From: a virus | IMG/VR virus record: IMGVR_UViG_3300035216_001289 | Location: 1 to 35,913 of that record | Length of the DNA: 35,913 nucleotides | Direction: 5' to 3' (one strand) | Shown: piece by piece, positions 19,401-28,084 of the stretch | Position numbering within the stretch: position 1 is the first letter of the stretch | Layout of the letters: every line of letters starts with the position of its first letter | Program-made: the position numbers and the translations under genes | Notes under the pieces: generated by a model | What the model was told of the DNA's origin: nothing | The model's input: the letters and a program-made list of their open reading frames with translations, nothing else | Databases searched by the model: none

Positions 19401-22400
19401 TAAATTTTTTGGAGAAAATTGGAGTATTATTATTTGTAAGTGAAAAATTAGTTTTATTAATTCTAGAACCATTTATTGCATTATAGAATTTTTCGTCAAT
19501 ACTTTCAGTTACGGAACCATATGATAAATCTAAAGGTTCGTTCAAAATATCTACTTCAGAGTAGAATAATTTACTGAATACTTCAATATCAATCTGTCCT
19601 GTTTGATTCGCATCTGGGTAGAATTTGAGTATCAAATTACTTCCAGATATTTCTCCTCCAAATGTTCCGATGCCAGCAGCATCGTCTAAAATATCATCAT
19701 TAGAAACTGAAAGGAAAGGTAATTGTTGAGTATAAACATCAGTTTGATCGGAAACCATCATAACTTGATGAAGTGCCTTTGTTGAACCTATGCTTACTTG
19801 AATTAATGATTTCGATGCATTAAATAAAATTTTATCTAATGATTGAATTATTGTGGAAGAAGCACCTACTGTAGAATAAAATTGTGAGTCATAGATTACA
19901 CTTCTTTCTTGTCCATTAGATTGATCTGAAGATTTAAATCTATAAGTACCCGTTCCAGTTGTTGTTGTTCCAAATCCAACAATATTAGTTCTTATTTTAA
20001 TTTCTTGAGACGAATCATTTTCATGTGTTATGGATAGAATTCCACTGTCTATATTGGAGTAGAAAGTTCCTATTTGATTTCCTGTCGAAGAACTAAAAAC
20101 AGTGCCATCAATATAATATTCAGACATGAATGTATCTGTTCCATCATGAGCAATATATAATCTCACATAATTCATATCTTGAGTAACACTATTAATCACT
20201 TGTGCATTGATATAAAGTGATTCGAAAATATTAGAATTTACAGAAATAATAGTTGTAGTTCCAATTCCTACGATAGTATTTTCAATATTAACAGATCCGG
20301 TCAAACTAGTGAATCCTACGGATTGAGTTCCAACACCAGAGAAAGTTGTATTAAATACTTGCTTAATTAATTTTATATCATAATTTGTATTAAGTGGTTC
20401 ATTTGGAACAAATCTAAGGAAAGTTTCCTCAGACTCATTTATGAATAAGTCAAAATTTCCGTATGTAAATTCTTGACCAGATATTGATTCATTTTCAATA
20501 ATGAATGATTCATCATCGTCAGCATCTCTTAGAATGGTAACATCAGTTAATTGAATTTCACTATTATTTTCATTAGTTACTCTTAATAAGTAATTAAAAT
20601 AAGTTTTATTATCAAGTTCTTCTATTAATAAAAATTCAGTAGATTCAGCTTCCGAATTTGAGAATTGATTTTGTATATCATCGATAGTCAATACATTAAG
20701 ATCCTTCAATTCTGTATAATTTGTAAGTTTTTTAGTTTTTAATTTTAGGAATTTTGACTTCGAATCTACAACATCGACATCAATAACATTATCAAAACTA
20801 TTGATAGTATCTACTCTTTTTTCATCAATTACATCATAAATTATAGTAATTCCATCATTAGTAGTAGATAATCCCGCACTTGTATTTGAAGTTATTCCAG
20901 TGTCTGCAAAATTTTTCAATCCACTTGTATGAACTAAACTTTCTACTGGAGATTGTTGATCTTTGTATGTTATTGAACTCTTTACAGAATAAGATAGATT
21001 TTGATAGTAATTATTATCTGAAGTAACCTGAAAATCTTCACTCAATTTTCCAGTTTCAGTGTCCCAACCAATATCTTTTGTGTTAGAATATCCAACATTG
21101 AATGTCCCTTCATTTAACTCTAAAGATTTAATTGTTGCAATAGTACCAGATTCATTTCCAGTAATAACTTCACCAACTGATAATTCATATGTTCCAGATA
21201 CTTTTAAAGAATCTCCATCACTTCCGACAACTTCCAAATCTCTAACTATTTGATTAGATGATAAAGTTTCTCCAATTAAAAATTTGGATGGTTCTTGAAC
21301 TACCTTAAAAGTAGGGTAATCATTTTTATGAATTATTACTCCGCTAAAATCTTGAATTGTTTTTCCAATACCAGTATTGGTAGTGAACCCAGATACATTA
21401 ATTGTTACTGTATCATTAACTCCTGAAGTATCATATCCACTTACCTTAAAGAATTTAAATCCATAATCTGCAGAATTAAATCCACTACCATCAGCACTAA
21501 ACTTCTGTATTCCTTCAATGAATACTTCATCTCCTGAATTAAATGGTTGAGTTGTAAAACCACTTACTGGAGGTGTTGATATAGTGCATGTGAAAATGCC
21601 GGTATTGGATGATGCTATTTTTTCAATTGCAATGCCATTATTATTATTTGTTGCAAAAACTTCTACAGTTTCATCAGGCAAACCTTTTGGTTCAACCTGT
21701 ATTTCTAAAGAAGAAATTGCGGATCCCGTTATTTTTGCCTCAATAAATCCAGAATTTACTGCACTTCTTGTTATAGAATTTACAAGAGTTATATTTGGAG
21801 CAGATACATAACCCTCTCCTCCACTAATTATTGATATCTGTTTTATTGTATTTGAATCTTTTGTTACGATATTTGGAGATACATTAACCTTAGGTCTTAA
21901 AGTTTTATCTGGAGAATAAGTAAATCTATTATTGATAACTCTACTTTCCTTTATAGATCCTACATTTATTGATTCTGCATTTACAATTAAGTCTATTCCA
22001 GAAACAGAATTTGTAGATTTTAAAGATGGCAATTTTTTATATCCAGTTCCTGAAGATAAAATAGTTAAAGATTTAACTGGGCCTGATGGTGAAGTTGATG
22101 TTGTGGAATATTCTAATATGTCACACTCTGCTGATCCATAAGAAAGTTTTTCTGGTTTTTTATTAATATTTACATTGAAAGTTGTTGCGGCAACACCACT
22201 TATAGTATATGAATTATTATAATCACTATCAATATATTTGATACTTGAATAATTTTTAGTATCAGTATCAGATTTAACTAATACTCCATCTTTCTTTAAA
22301 GTGTAGAATAATTCTCCAATTTGCGAGTTGTAATCTAATGTGAGAGCTGCTGTTGATGTTACTCCAACAGTTCCTACTCCAGATACATTAAAAGTAATAC

Positions 22401-25400
22401 TAGAACCAGTAGAAACAAATTCATTATTAAACTCTTTGTCCTGATACAATCTTAGACTATAATTTATCAATGAAGAATCTGAAAGGTCAAATACTAAATT
22501 GTTGTTTTTAACTGGTTGTAATTGTGGATTAATTAATGATATTGTTTGTGAAGAACCTCCTGTAGAAGCAAAGGATACGACTGTCGGAGGATTTTTTTGA
22601 GAATCAATATAAGTTTTGCAGAGATTAATTTTATTTCTATTAATTGTATAAACAAAATATTCATTATACCCATTATCTTCATAAAAAACTTTATCACCAG
22701 TTACCAATTTATGTTCTGAAATAGTGATTTCATTAGTTACTGTATTAATTCCTGTAGAGTTAAATCCAATTGGATTGACTACAATATTATCAATTTCTGA
22801 TTTATAAAGAACCCGAACTGCTATTGAGGTTCCAATACCTACTGAAAGATTAGGTTGAACATCTAATGTTACCGTATCTCCATTTTGAAGTTCGTGAGAT
22901 GTTGATACTGAAACAGTCACTACATTCTTATCTACGTCTCCCAATATTTGAGTATAATTGGATTCGAATGAATATTCATCATTATCTACTCCATTAGTAT
23001 GGAAGAATAACTCTTCACCTGTAATTGCAGTCTTCAATCCAATAATACTTGGACCTTTCTTAACAATAAAAACATTGTTAGGTAAATTTGTTGGGGTAGA
23101 TGTTCCATCGGCAGAAACAGTTATAGTTGTTCCATTAGAAGTATAAACAACTGGTTGATTTGTTACAAAGGGATGACTTTCAATATAAATTCCTTTTGTA
23201 GGAATGCTTCTAGTTACGGTCGAAATTTCTCCAAATGTAAATGATGTGCTATATCCAACACCACTTATTGTTCCAACACCAACAGATTCCTTAGGATTGA
23301 AAAATACCTTATCATTTACATTGGAATCAAATTTATCTGTAGATTTAGAAATTATGAAGGAATCTGGTGAGAAAGTTACTGCCGTTCCAACAGTATGTGA
23401 TACACCCGTCAATCCTCTTTCAATTCTGAGAATATTTTGATTTTTAAATACTTCAAGAACCTTTAAAGTTTCTGTTCCAATATTAATACTACTACCAACA
23501 GATACTTGATCTGGAATTGGAGAAACATAAATTTCTGTTGTAAATCCTGCAGACGATGTAGATGTTATAGTAGAAAGACATCTCCCATTTGCATAAGAAG
23601 GAACTATAATTTGATGTGTTCCATTTAGAGATGAAAGATTAGTCGAAAATCCAGATATAGTTACATAATCTAGATTTAAAAGATCATGTTTTGGTAATAT
23701 TGATACTTTTATTTTGCTAGAAGATTCCCATGTAAAGATAGAATTTAAATATTCAGTTAGATTTGTATTTAATTCTAAAACACTTTTACCTTTAATAGAA
23801 GCAATACTAACATTCAAACCACTTCCTGAAGTGTTAGTATCATTAAATGTTAATTTGTCTCCAACTTTATAATTACTACCAGAGTTTTCAATTTTTATAG
23901 ATTTTATCGAATCTGAAGTTACAGATACTACTTCTATTTTTTGTTCCAAAACATCACTGGTTTCATTGACAAAATCATAGTTAGCGTTTAACTCTGATAC
24001 TTTATATGGTAATGTGTTTCGTAATAAATTTGAATTATTGAAATCAAATGATTGATCTAAATCAGAATTAGAAATTAATTTTGATTTATACTTATTGCCT
24101 ATAAAATATGGAAATTCGTCTACCGTAGCATGGTATGCATAAACACCGTTCGGATACTCTACATTTTTTTCATATCTACCATTATATTCATCTAAATCTT
24201 TTCCTCCATTAAACTTATAATCTTCAACAAAAAATCCATCAACAAATCCAGCTGGTCTATCTTCAACATTTGATAAATTTAAAATATATCCAGATTCTAA
24301 TGATTTCAATCCAGAAGATATATCATTAGGATTTGTATATCCATACGGACCATAAATTGGATTTCCATCATAAGCCCATCCAATTATATTTGAAATGCTT
24401 GTAGATGCAGATCCTACAGGAGTTTCTTTGAAGGAACTTCTCAGATTTTCAAAGTATTTTGATACTGAATATTGAAGTTTATCTTTACCTTCCAATAAAA
24501 CTTCACCGGTAGTAAATCTTGCTGTATTATCATTAACAATTAGTGTTCTTATTTGTGGATCAATAAAAGCATTTTTTCCTGATGAAACAACTTCAATCTT
24601 TGTATTTGATGCAGAATACCCAATACCCGTATTCAGAACTTTTACTTCTGATATTTTTCCATCATTAATTACTGCTCTTAACTCGGCCCCAGTGCCAGAT
24701 CCAGAAACAACTAAATCTGGAGTGGAATAATATTCACTTCCAACATAACTTGTAAAAACGTTAATTATTCTTCCATCAACAATAGATGGTGTCAATTGAG
24801 CAGATTTACCATTCTTTATTGAAATTATTGGATTTTTCTTTAAATTTAAAGTTGTAGATCCATAACCAGTTCCAGATTCATAAACATAAGCATCAATAAC
24901 ACTACCTTTTACTACTGGGGTTGTTATTAATTCTTGATATTGTTGAGTAGTAGTTCCAAATCCTACAGTATTGTATTTAATTGAAACTGAAATATCAGGA
25001 TATTTAAAATACTGATATCCACTTCCTGTGCTATTAAATTCTACATAATCTTTTCGTTCATAATTTGAAGAAGTTGTTCCCCCAACACCCGCATCACATA
25101 ACCTAAAAGAATTTGTATCAAGTTTTAAAACGTAGTATTGGTTTGTAGTTGCAATTCCTGATATTGATCCACTTTCATAATCATATTCAATAATTTCGCC
25201 GTCGTTAAATCCGTGACCTTTGAAATTGATCGCATTTTGTGTTGTAGATATGTCAGTAGGTTTTACAATTAATTTTCTATTAGTATAACCTTCTCCTTTA
25301 TTAATTACTTTTACATAAGAAACTTGTTTTGAAGACGAAATAGTAGAGAACTTATGCGTTCCAACCGAACCTGTATAAATTCCAACAACATTCAAATCTG

Positions 25401-28083
25401 ATTGTTGATCATTTAAATTATTATATAATTTTATTGCTTTATTGTTAGTAACACCAACAAAATATACTGAATTAGTAGGTAGACTAAAATTAGTTCCTGC
25501 TGTTCCAATTGCTATTGGATTATTTCCTAGAGGATTGTAAATTACTTCTTCACCATTAACAAAGTTATGATCTATTAAAAATATAATTTGATTAGTTGTC
25601 TCACTAACTCCTCCACCACTAGAAAATTCATCTGCATTAAATAAAACTTCTCTGGGACTTTCTATTATTACGGGTTCAATTACTGCACCACTACCATTAC
25701 CTCCTTCAATATTAATAGAAATTATCCTATCAATGTTATAATTTTGAGAATCTACATGTACTTTTTCAAAAGACCCACTAATTACTGGTTGAATTTTTGC
25801 AGTACTGCCGATACCAGTAGAAACTTCTACTAATGGTGGATTAATTACATCAAAATCTTCTCCACCAGAAAGAATGTCTACATCCTCAATTGGTCCATAA
25901 TAAACTACATCTTTAGATTTGTAATTATTAATCTCAACACCATTAATTAACATTCCTGTAGTTCCTGGAATTGTTAAAGTTCCGGAACCATTTTCAATAT
26001 TTTTTTCTAATGGAAACTTTCTTAAAAGTTTTTGTATTCCAAGCTCAGATTGTCGTTGAGAATATAGAGTAAAAGTGTGAGTTCCTATACCAGAATTTGG
26101 TACTTGAAATTTTAAATTACTTCCCGATTCTATTGAAGATGGAGAGGAATATAATTTAAATTGATTTGTAGATATTACTTTTACATAATAATTTCCAGTT
26201 TGCAATCCAACCAAAGATTCATTTTGTGGAAAATAATATATTTTATCCCCTGTTAAGAAAGGAACTGAAGGATTAAATTCAATTATATTATAAACTCCTT
26301 CAGAAAAATCCTCAAGATTTGTAGTACTAGCAATACTAACACTTTTAATATTTGATTCGATATCGAGACGATAATCTACAATTCCATTTTTTTCCTCTGA
26401 TGGTAATGAATTTGAAGATACATACGCATAATCATCCTTATCAACATATAAATTGAGAATATCTGATAGTAAAGAACTACTTTCAAAATCTAAACCTGAA
26501 GACTTTGTTTTATTTAATTTTCTTCTTACATCATATTTTGTACTTGCATTTAAAGTTGGCTTATTTGCCAACGTTAAAGTATTTTCTGTAGTATTAATAT
26601 CTTCAATGTAAATTATATTGGAAGAAGATACTACAATTTCACTACCTCTTTCTAATATTTCAACCTCATCTCCAATTTTTAGACTGGATCTATCAATAAT
26701 AGATTCTAATTTTGTACTTGAATTATCTACAATCTCATACCTTGCACTAGTATTATAGATCCAAGAATTTGCAAAAATCTCTTTCCAATTTAAATTGGTA
26801 TTTTCAATCTTATCTCCAAGACTTTTAATTCTAATTACATCATTCTCATCTACTTTAAAATCTTTATTCTCTTCAACTAAGTCTTGTATTACTCCAAGTA
26901 ATATTAATTCAACTTTCTTAGAAGTATCTCCATCTTCATAAGAAAAATAAGTATCCTTAGATCTAATATTTGATGCTGTAGGTATAGTATTAGTGATACC
27001 ACTACATCCAAAAAATTGATTAATACTTTTTCCAGTATAAAAAATGTTATTAGTTCCAGAAACCAATGTTCCGGATTGTGGAAAACTAATAGTTGAATCT
27101 ACCGTTAAGATGGAAGATCCTGCTGATACACTTTCAACTAACTTTGTATTTGGTGTTATTTCAAAATTTCCTACAACTGATGAAGAATTTTCATCATTTC
27201 CAATATAAAATTCAATCTTATAGAATGTTTTATTCTTTCTTGAAAATGGTTCTATGGCCGATATTGAAGCAGTTGTATTCTCATCGGTAGTTTTTATGAG
27301 AGTTTGTCCAACTATTTTTGAAGGTTCTCCTGATATTAATTCTACTATTGCAACTTCTCTTCTCACATAATTTGCGGAGGAGGGTTTAATTAAATAATCT
27401 TCTAAATTTATAATTGAAGGTGTTTCACCAAAAATAACTTTGAAGAGTATTTTTATTGCTTCATCTGTTCCCTTAGAAGCATAAAAATCTTTTGCTCTCT
27501 TTATAAAATTTCCTGCATCTATTTCATCTACAAATTTAATATTTTCTAATCCTGGAGTAAAAGTAGATTTTAATTTTTTGTAAAAGTCTTTTAAGAATAA
27601 AGAACTTAAATTTTGAACAGATGAATTATTAGAATGTTCTACTGCTGTTGATGTGGAAAAAACAAGTTCCCCACGATTTAAATCTTGATGATAATCAGTT
27701 ACTCCACTGAATCCGCGTATACATCCAGTAAAACTATTAGTAGTAATTCCAGTATATGTAATGACTTCATTATCAATTTTAAGGAGTCCATATTGATTAG
27801 GAAATCCTTTTGTGCTAGAAACACTAATAATAGTATCAGCAGATGATATAGCATTACTAGTCGTTGTACTATCTACAATAACTTCTGGTGTTAAATTATC
27901 TAACTTTAAATATTGATCTAAATTATCACTAATATCAATAGGCCCACCTTGATATTCTTGTGAAATATAATATTGCTTTAAAAATTCTACTGCATTTGGA
28001 CTTTCTTCCAAGATAAACTCTGGAAGTTGATGGTCAATTAAATCCTGTACTTTGATTCTAGATTCAAATCCAGTTTGTATCAT
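16480..28083 (-). CDS. 7: Giant baseplate wedge protein gp7 (3867 aa) with embedded YHYH-like domain
   Basis: By order (25-6-7-8) and by the N-terminal 300 residues (QTGFESRIKVQDLIDHQLPE, NAVEFLKQYYISQEYQGG, DEIDAGNFIKRAKDFYASKG, DEAIKILFKVIFGETPS) this is the gp7 baseplate wedge protein. T4 gp7 is 1032 aa; this one is nearly four times longer and fills about a third of the window in one intact frame. The extra length is beta-rich: GxGY units around 770-830, 1130-1180, 2000-2090 and 3270-3350, and many segments of the type 'HxFxTGxxVxY'. About residues 1228-1340 resemble the YHYH domain (AYDGNPIYGPYGY, DEYNGRYEKN, NGVYAYHATVDEFPYFIG). It starts 1 bp after the gp6 stop and is probably coupled to it. 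The C-terminus has no recognisable domain. Confidence 0.9.
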   Translation of the reverse strand: MIQTGFESRIKVQDLIDHQLPEFILEESPNAVEFLKQYYISQEYQGGPIDISDNLDQYLKLDNLTPEVIVDSTTTSNAISSADTIISVSSTKGFPNQYGLLKIDNEVITYTGITTNSFTGCIRGFSGVTDYHQDLNRGELVFSTSTAVEHSNNSSVQNLSSLFLKDFYKKLKSTFTPGLENIKFVDEIDAGNFIKRAKDFYASKGTDEAIKILFKVIFGETPSIINLEDYLIKPSSANYVRREVAIVELISGEPSKIVGQTLIKTTDENTTASISAIEPFSRKNKTFYKIEFYIGNDENSSSVVGNFEITPNTKLVESVSAGSSILTVDSTISFPQSGTLVSGTNNIFYTGKSINQFFGCSGITNTIPTASNIRSKDTYFSYEDGDTSKKVELILLGVIQDLVEENKDFKVDENDVIRIKSLGDKIENTNLNWKEIFANSWIYNTSARYEIVDNSSTKLESIIDRSSLKIGDEVEILERGSEIVVSSSNIIYIEDINTTENTLTLANKPTLNASTKYDVRRKLNKTKSSGLDFESSSLLSDILNLYVDKDDYAYVSSNSLPSEEKNGIVDYRLDIESNIKSVSIASTTNLEDFSEGVYNIIEFNPSVPFLTGDKIYYFPQNESLVGLQTGNYYVKVISTNQFKLYSSPSSIESGSNLKFQVPNSGIGTHTFTLYSQRQSELGIQKLLRKFPLEKNIENGSGTLTIPGTTGMLINGVEINNYKSKDVVYYGPIEDVDILSGGEDFDVINPPLVEVSTGIGSTAKIQPVISGSFEKVHVDSQNYNIDRIISINIEGGNGSGAVIEPVIIESPREVLFNADEFSSGGGVSETTNQIIFLIDHNFVNGEEVIYNPLGNNPIAIGTAGTNFSLPTNSVYFVGVTNNKAIKLYNNLNDQQSDLNVVGIYTGSVGTHKFSTISSSKQVSYVKVINKGEGYTNRKLIVKPTDISTTQNAINFKGHGFNDGEIIEYDYESGSISGIATTNQYYVLKLDTNSFRLCDAGVGGTTSSNYERKDYVEFNSTGSGYQYFKYPDISVSIKYNTVGFGTTTQQYQELITTPVVKGSVIDAYVYESGTGYGSTTLNLKKNPIISIKNGKSAQLTPSIVDGRIINVFTSYVGSEYYSTPDLVVSGSGTGAELRAVINDGKISEVKVLNTGIGYSASNTKIEVVSSGKNAFIDPQIRTLIVNDNTARFTTGEVLLEGKDKLQYSVSKYFENLRSSFKETPVGSASTSISNIIGWAYDGNPIYGPYGYTNPNDISSGLKSLESGYILNLSNVEDRPAGFVDGFFVEDYKFNGGKDLDEYNGRYEKNVEYPNGVYAYHATVDEFPYFIGNKYKSKLISNSDLDQSFDFNNSNLLRNTLPYKVSELNANYDFVNETSDVLEQKIEVVSVTSDSIKSIKIENSGSNYKVGDKLTFNDTNTSGSGLNVSIASIKGKSVLELNTNLTEYLNSIFTWESSSKIKVSILPKHDLLNLDYVTISGFSTNLSSLNGTHQIIVPSYANGRCLSTITSTSSAGFTTEIYVSPIPDQVSVGSSINIGTETLKVLEVFKNQNILRIERGLTGVSHTVGTAVTFSPDSFIISKSTDKFDSNVNDKVFFNPKESVGVGTISGVGYSTSFTFGEISTVTRSIPTKGIYIESHPFVTNQPVVYTSNGTTITVSADGTSTPTNLPNNVFIVKKGPSIIGLKTAITGEELFFHTNGVDNDEYSFESNYTQILGDVDKNVVTVSVSTSHELQNGDTVTLDVQPNLSVGIGTSIAVRVLYKSEIDNIVVNPIGFNSTGINTVTNEITISEHKLVTGDKVFYEDNGYNEYFVYTINRNKINLCKTYIDSQKNPPTVVSFASTGGSSQTISLINPQLQPVKNNNLVFDLSDSSLINYSLRLYQDKEFNNEFVSTGSSITFNVSGVGTVGVTSTAALTLDYNSQIGELFYTLKKDGVLVKSDTDTKNYSSIKYIDSDYNNSYTISGVAATTFNVNINKKPEKLSYGSAECDILEYSTTSTSPSGPVKSLTILSSGTGYKKLPSLKSTNSVSGIDLIVNAESINVGSIKESRVINNRFTYSPDKTLRPKVNVSPNIVTKDSNTIKQISIISGGEGYVSAPNITLVNSITRSAVNSGFIEAKITGSAISSLEIQVEPKGLPDETVEVFATNNNNGIAIEKIASSNTGIFTCTISTPPVSGFTTQPFNSGDEVFIEGIQKFSADGSGFNSADYGFKFFKVSGYDTSGVNDTVTINVSGFTTNTGIGKTIQDFSGVIIHKNDYPTFKVVQEPSKFLIGETLSSNQIVRDLEVVGSDGDSLKVSGTYELSVGEVITGNESGTIATIKSLELNEGTFNVGYSNTKDIGWDTETGKLSEDFQVTSDNNYYQNLSYSVKSSITYKDQQSPVESLVHTSGLKNFADTGITSNTSAGLSTTNDGITIIYDVIDEKRVDTINSFDNVIDVDVVDSKSKFLKLKTKKLTNYTELKDLNVLTIDDIQNQFSNSEAESTEFLLIEELDNKTYFNYLLRVTNENNSEIQLTDVTILRDADDDESFIIENESISGQEFTYGNFDLFINESEETFLRFVPNEPLNTNYDIKLIKQVFNTTFSGVGTQSVGFTSLTGSVNIENTIVGIGTTTIISVNSNIFESLYINAQVINSVTQDMNYVRLYIAHDGTDTFMSEYYIDGTVFSSSTGNQIGTFYSNIDSGILSITHENDSSQEIKIRTNIVGFGTTTTGTGTYRFKSSDQSNGQERSVIYDSQFYSTVGASSTIIQSLDKILFNASKSLIQVSIGSTKALHQVMMVSDQTDVYTQQLPFLSVSNDDILDDAAGIGTFGGEISGSNLILKFYPDANQTGQIDIEVFSKLFYSEVDILNEPLDLSYGSVTESIDEKFYNAINGSRINKTNFSLTNNNTPIFSKKFNPNSVALAATTGIFTIQDHFFVTGEELIYTPNSTVIGIGTSAMVTPSGELPSTVYAIKLTEDTFKVAITTTASSSGIGTTFTSLGEGNAHRFTMKERSTKCIISVDDLVQYPITFTKVTHNLSGNVGGSLGISTSIVSLSGISTINPKDILLVDNEYMGVTNVGLGTTNIGPITNNGSINLVEVKRGFVGSTASTHTDSTLVRLHKGAFDIVDDEIHFTEPPRGNPQITKTTSNLDFETSQFVGRVFFKSNYDNNKIYDDLSDEFTGIGRTFTLKVGGANTTGIGTEASSGLVFINSIYQSPKTDNNPTKFNYQIFESTTAGISTIEFSAITRPDDPLQYVTSDYDVNVNEVPRGGIIVSYGSTPGLGFAPLVGASVTAVVGAGGSIVSVGLGTTGHGSGYNGLVSIGISVYESGHSGSIATITATVGAGGTLSFNVGAGGTGYSNPEIFVSDPSYKNLPVIGVSRLGIGSTTDTGNGLLVDLKLSGSTGIGSTYFEVSEFKISRYGYNFRRGDVFKPVGLVTDSSLSSPISNFEIEVVNTYSDSFAAWEFGELDYIDSIKDLQDGIRTRFPLNYNSSLLSFEPKENSPIEKNINNILIIFVNGVLQKPVENYIFEGGTSFAFTRAPIPEEEIEIYFYKGVDGTDSVLVDNIIPTIETGDIVQVISNNIYPNTVTQDERTVYNLTTSDKFETNRYSGLGVDESNYKPLSWTKKKTDRKINGQYVYKSRDVLEPLIFPTARIIKDVSTTDTQIFVDNSELFDYEKGTGNAEDTFDCLVVNGISTQTSDSIESITGFNFNIIQGFSGIVTGITTTSGIGVPLALEFKVQHDVATSHFVGLSTGYPIYIYDTRIGSGVTSIDNSNSAVVGIGTTFLDNVYYVSAWSNDNTGDGPKIGIITCNVDSNSNIVGLGTTGNILNPVGKYSWGRFSGGTRSANPISIGVTGNTVSGLTTYPTIQRRGIGIRKTGALPKIET

Positions 28084-28084
28084 A

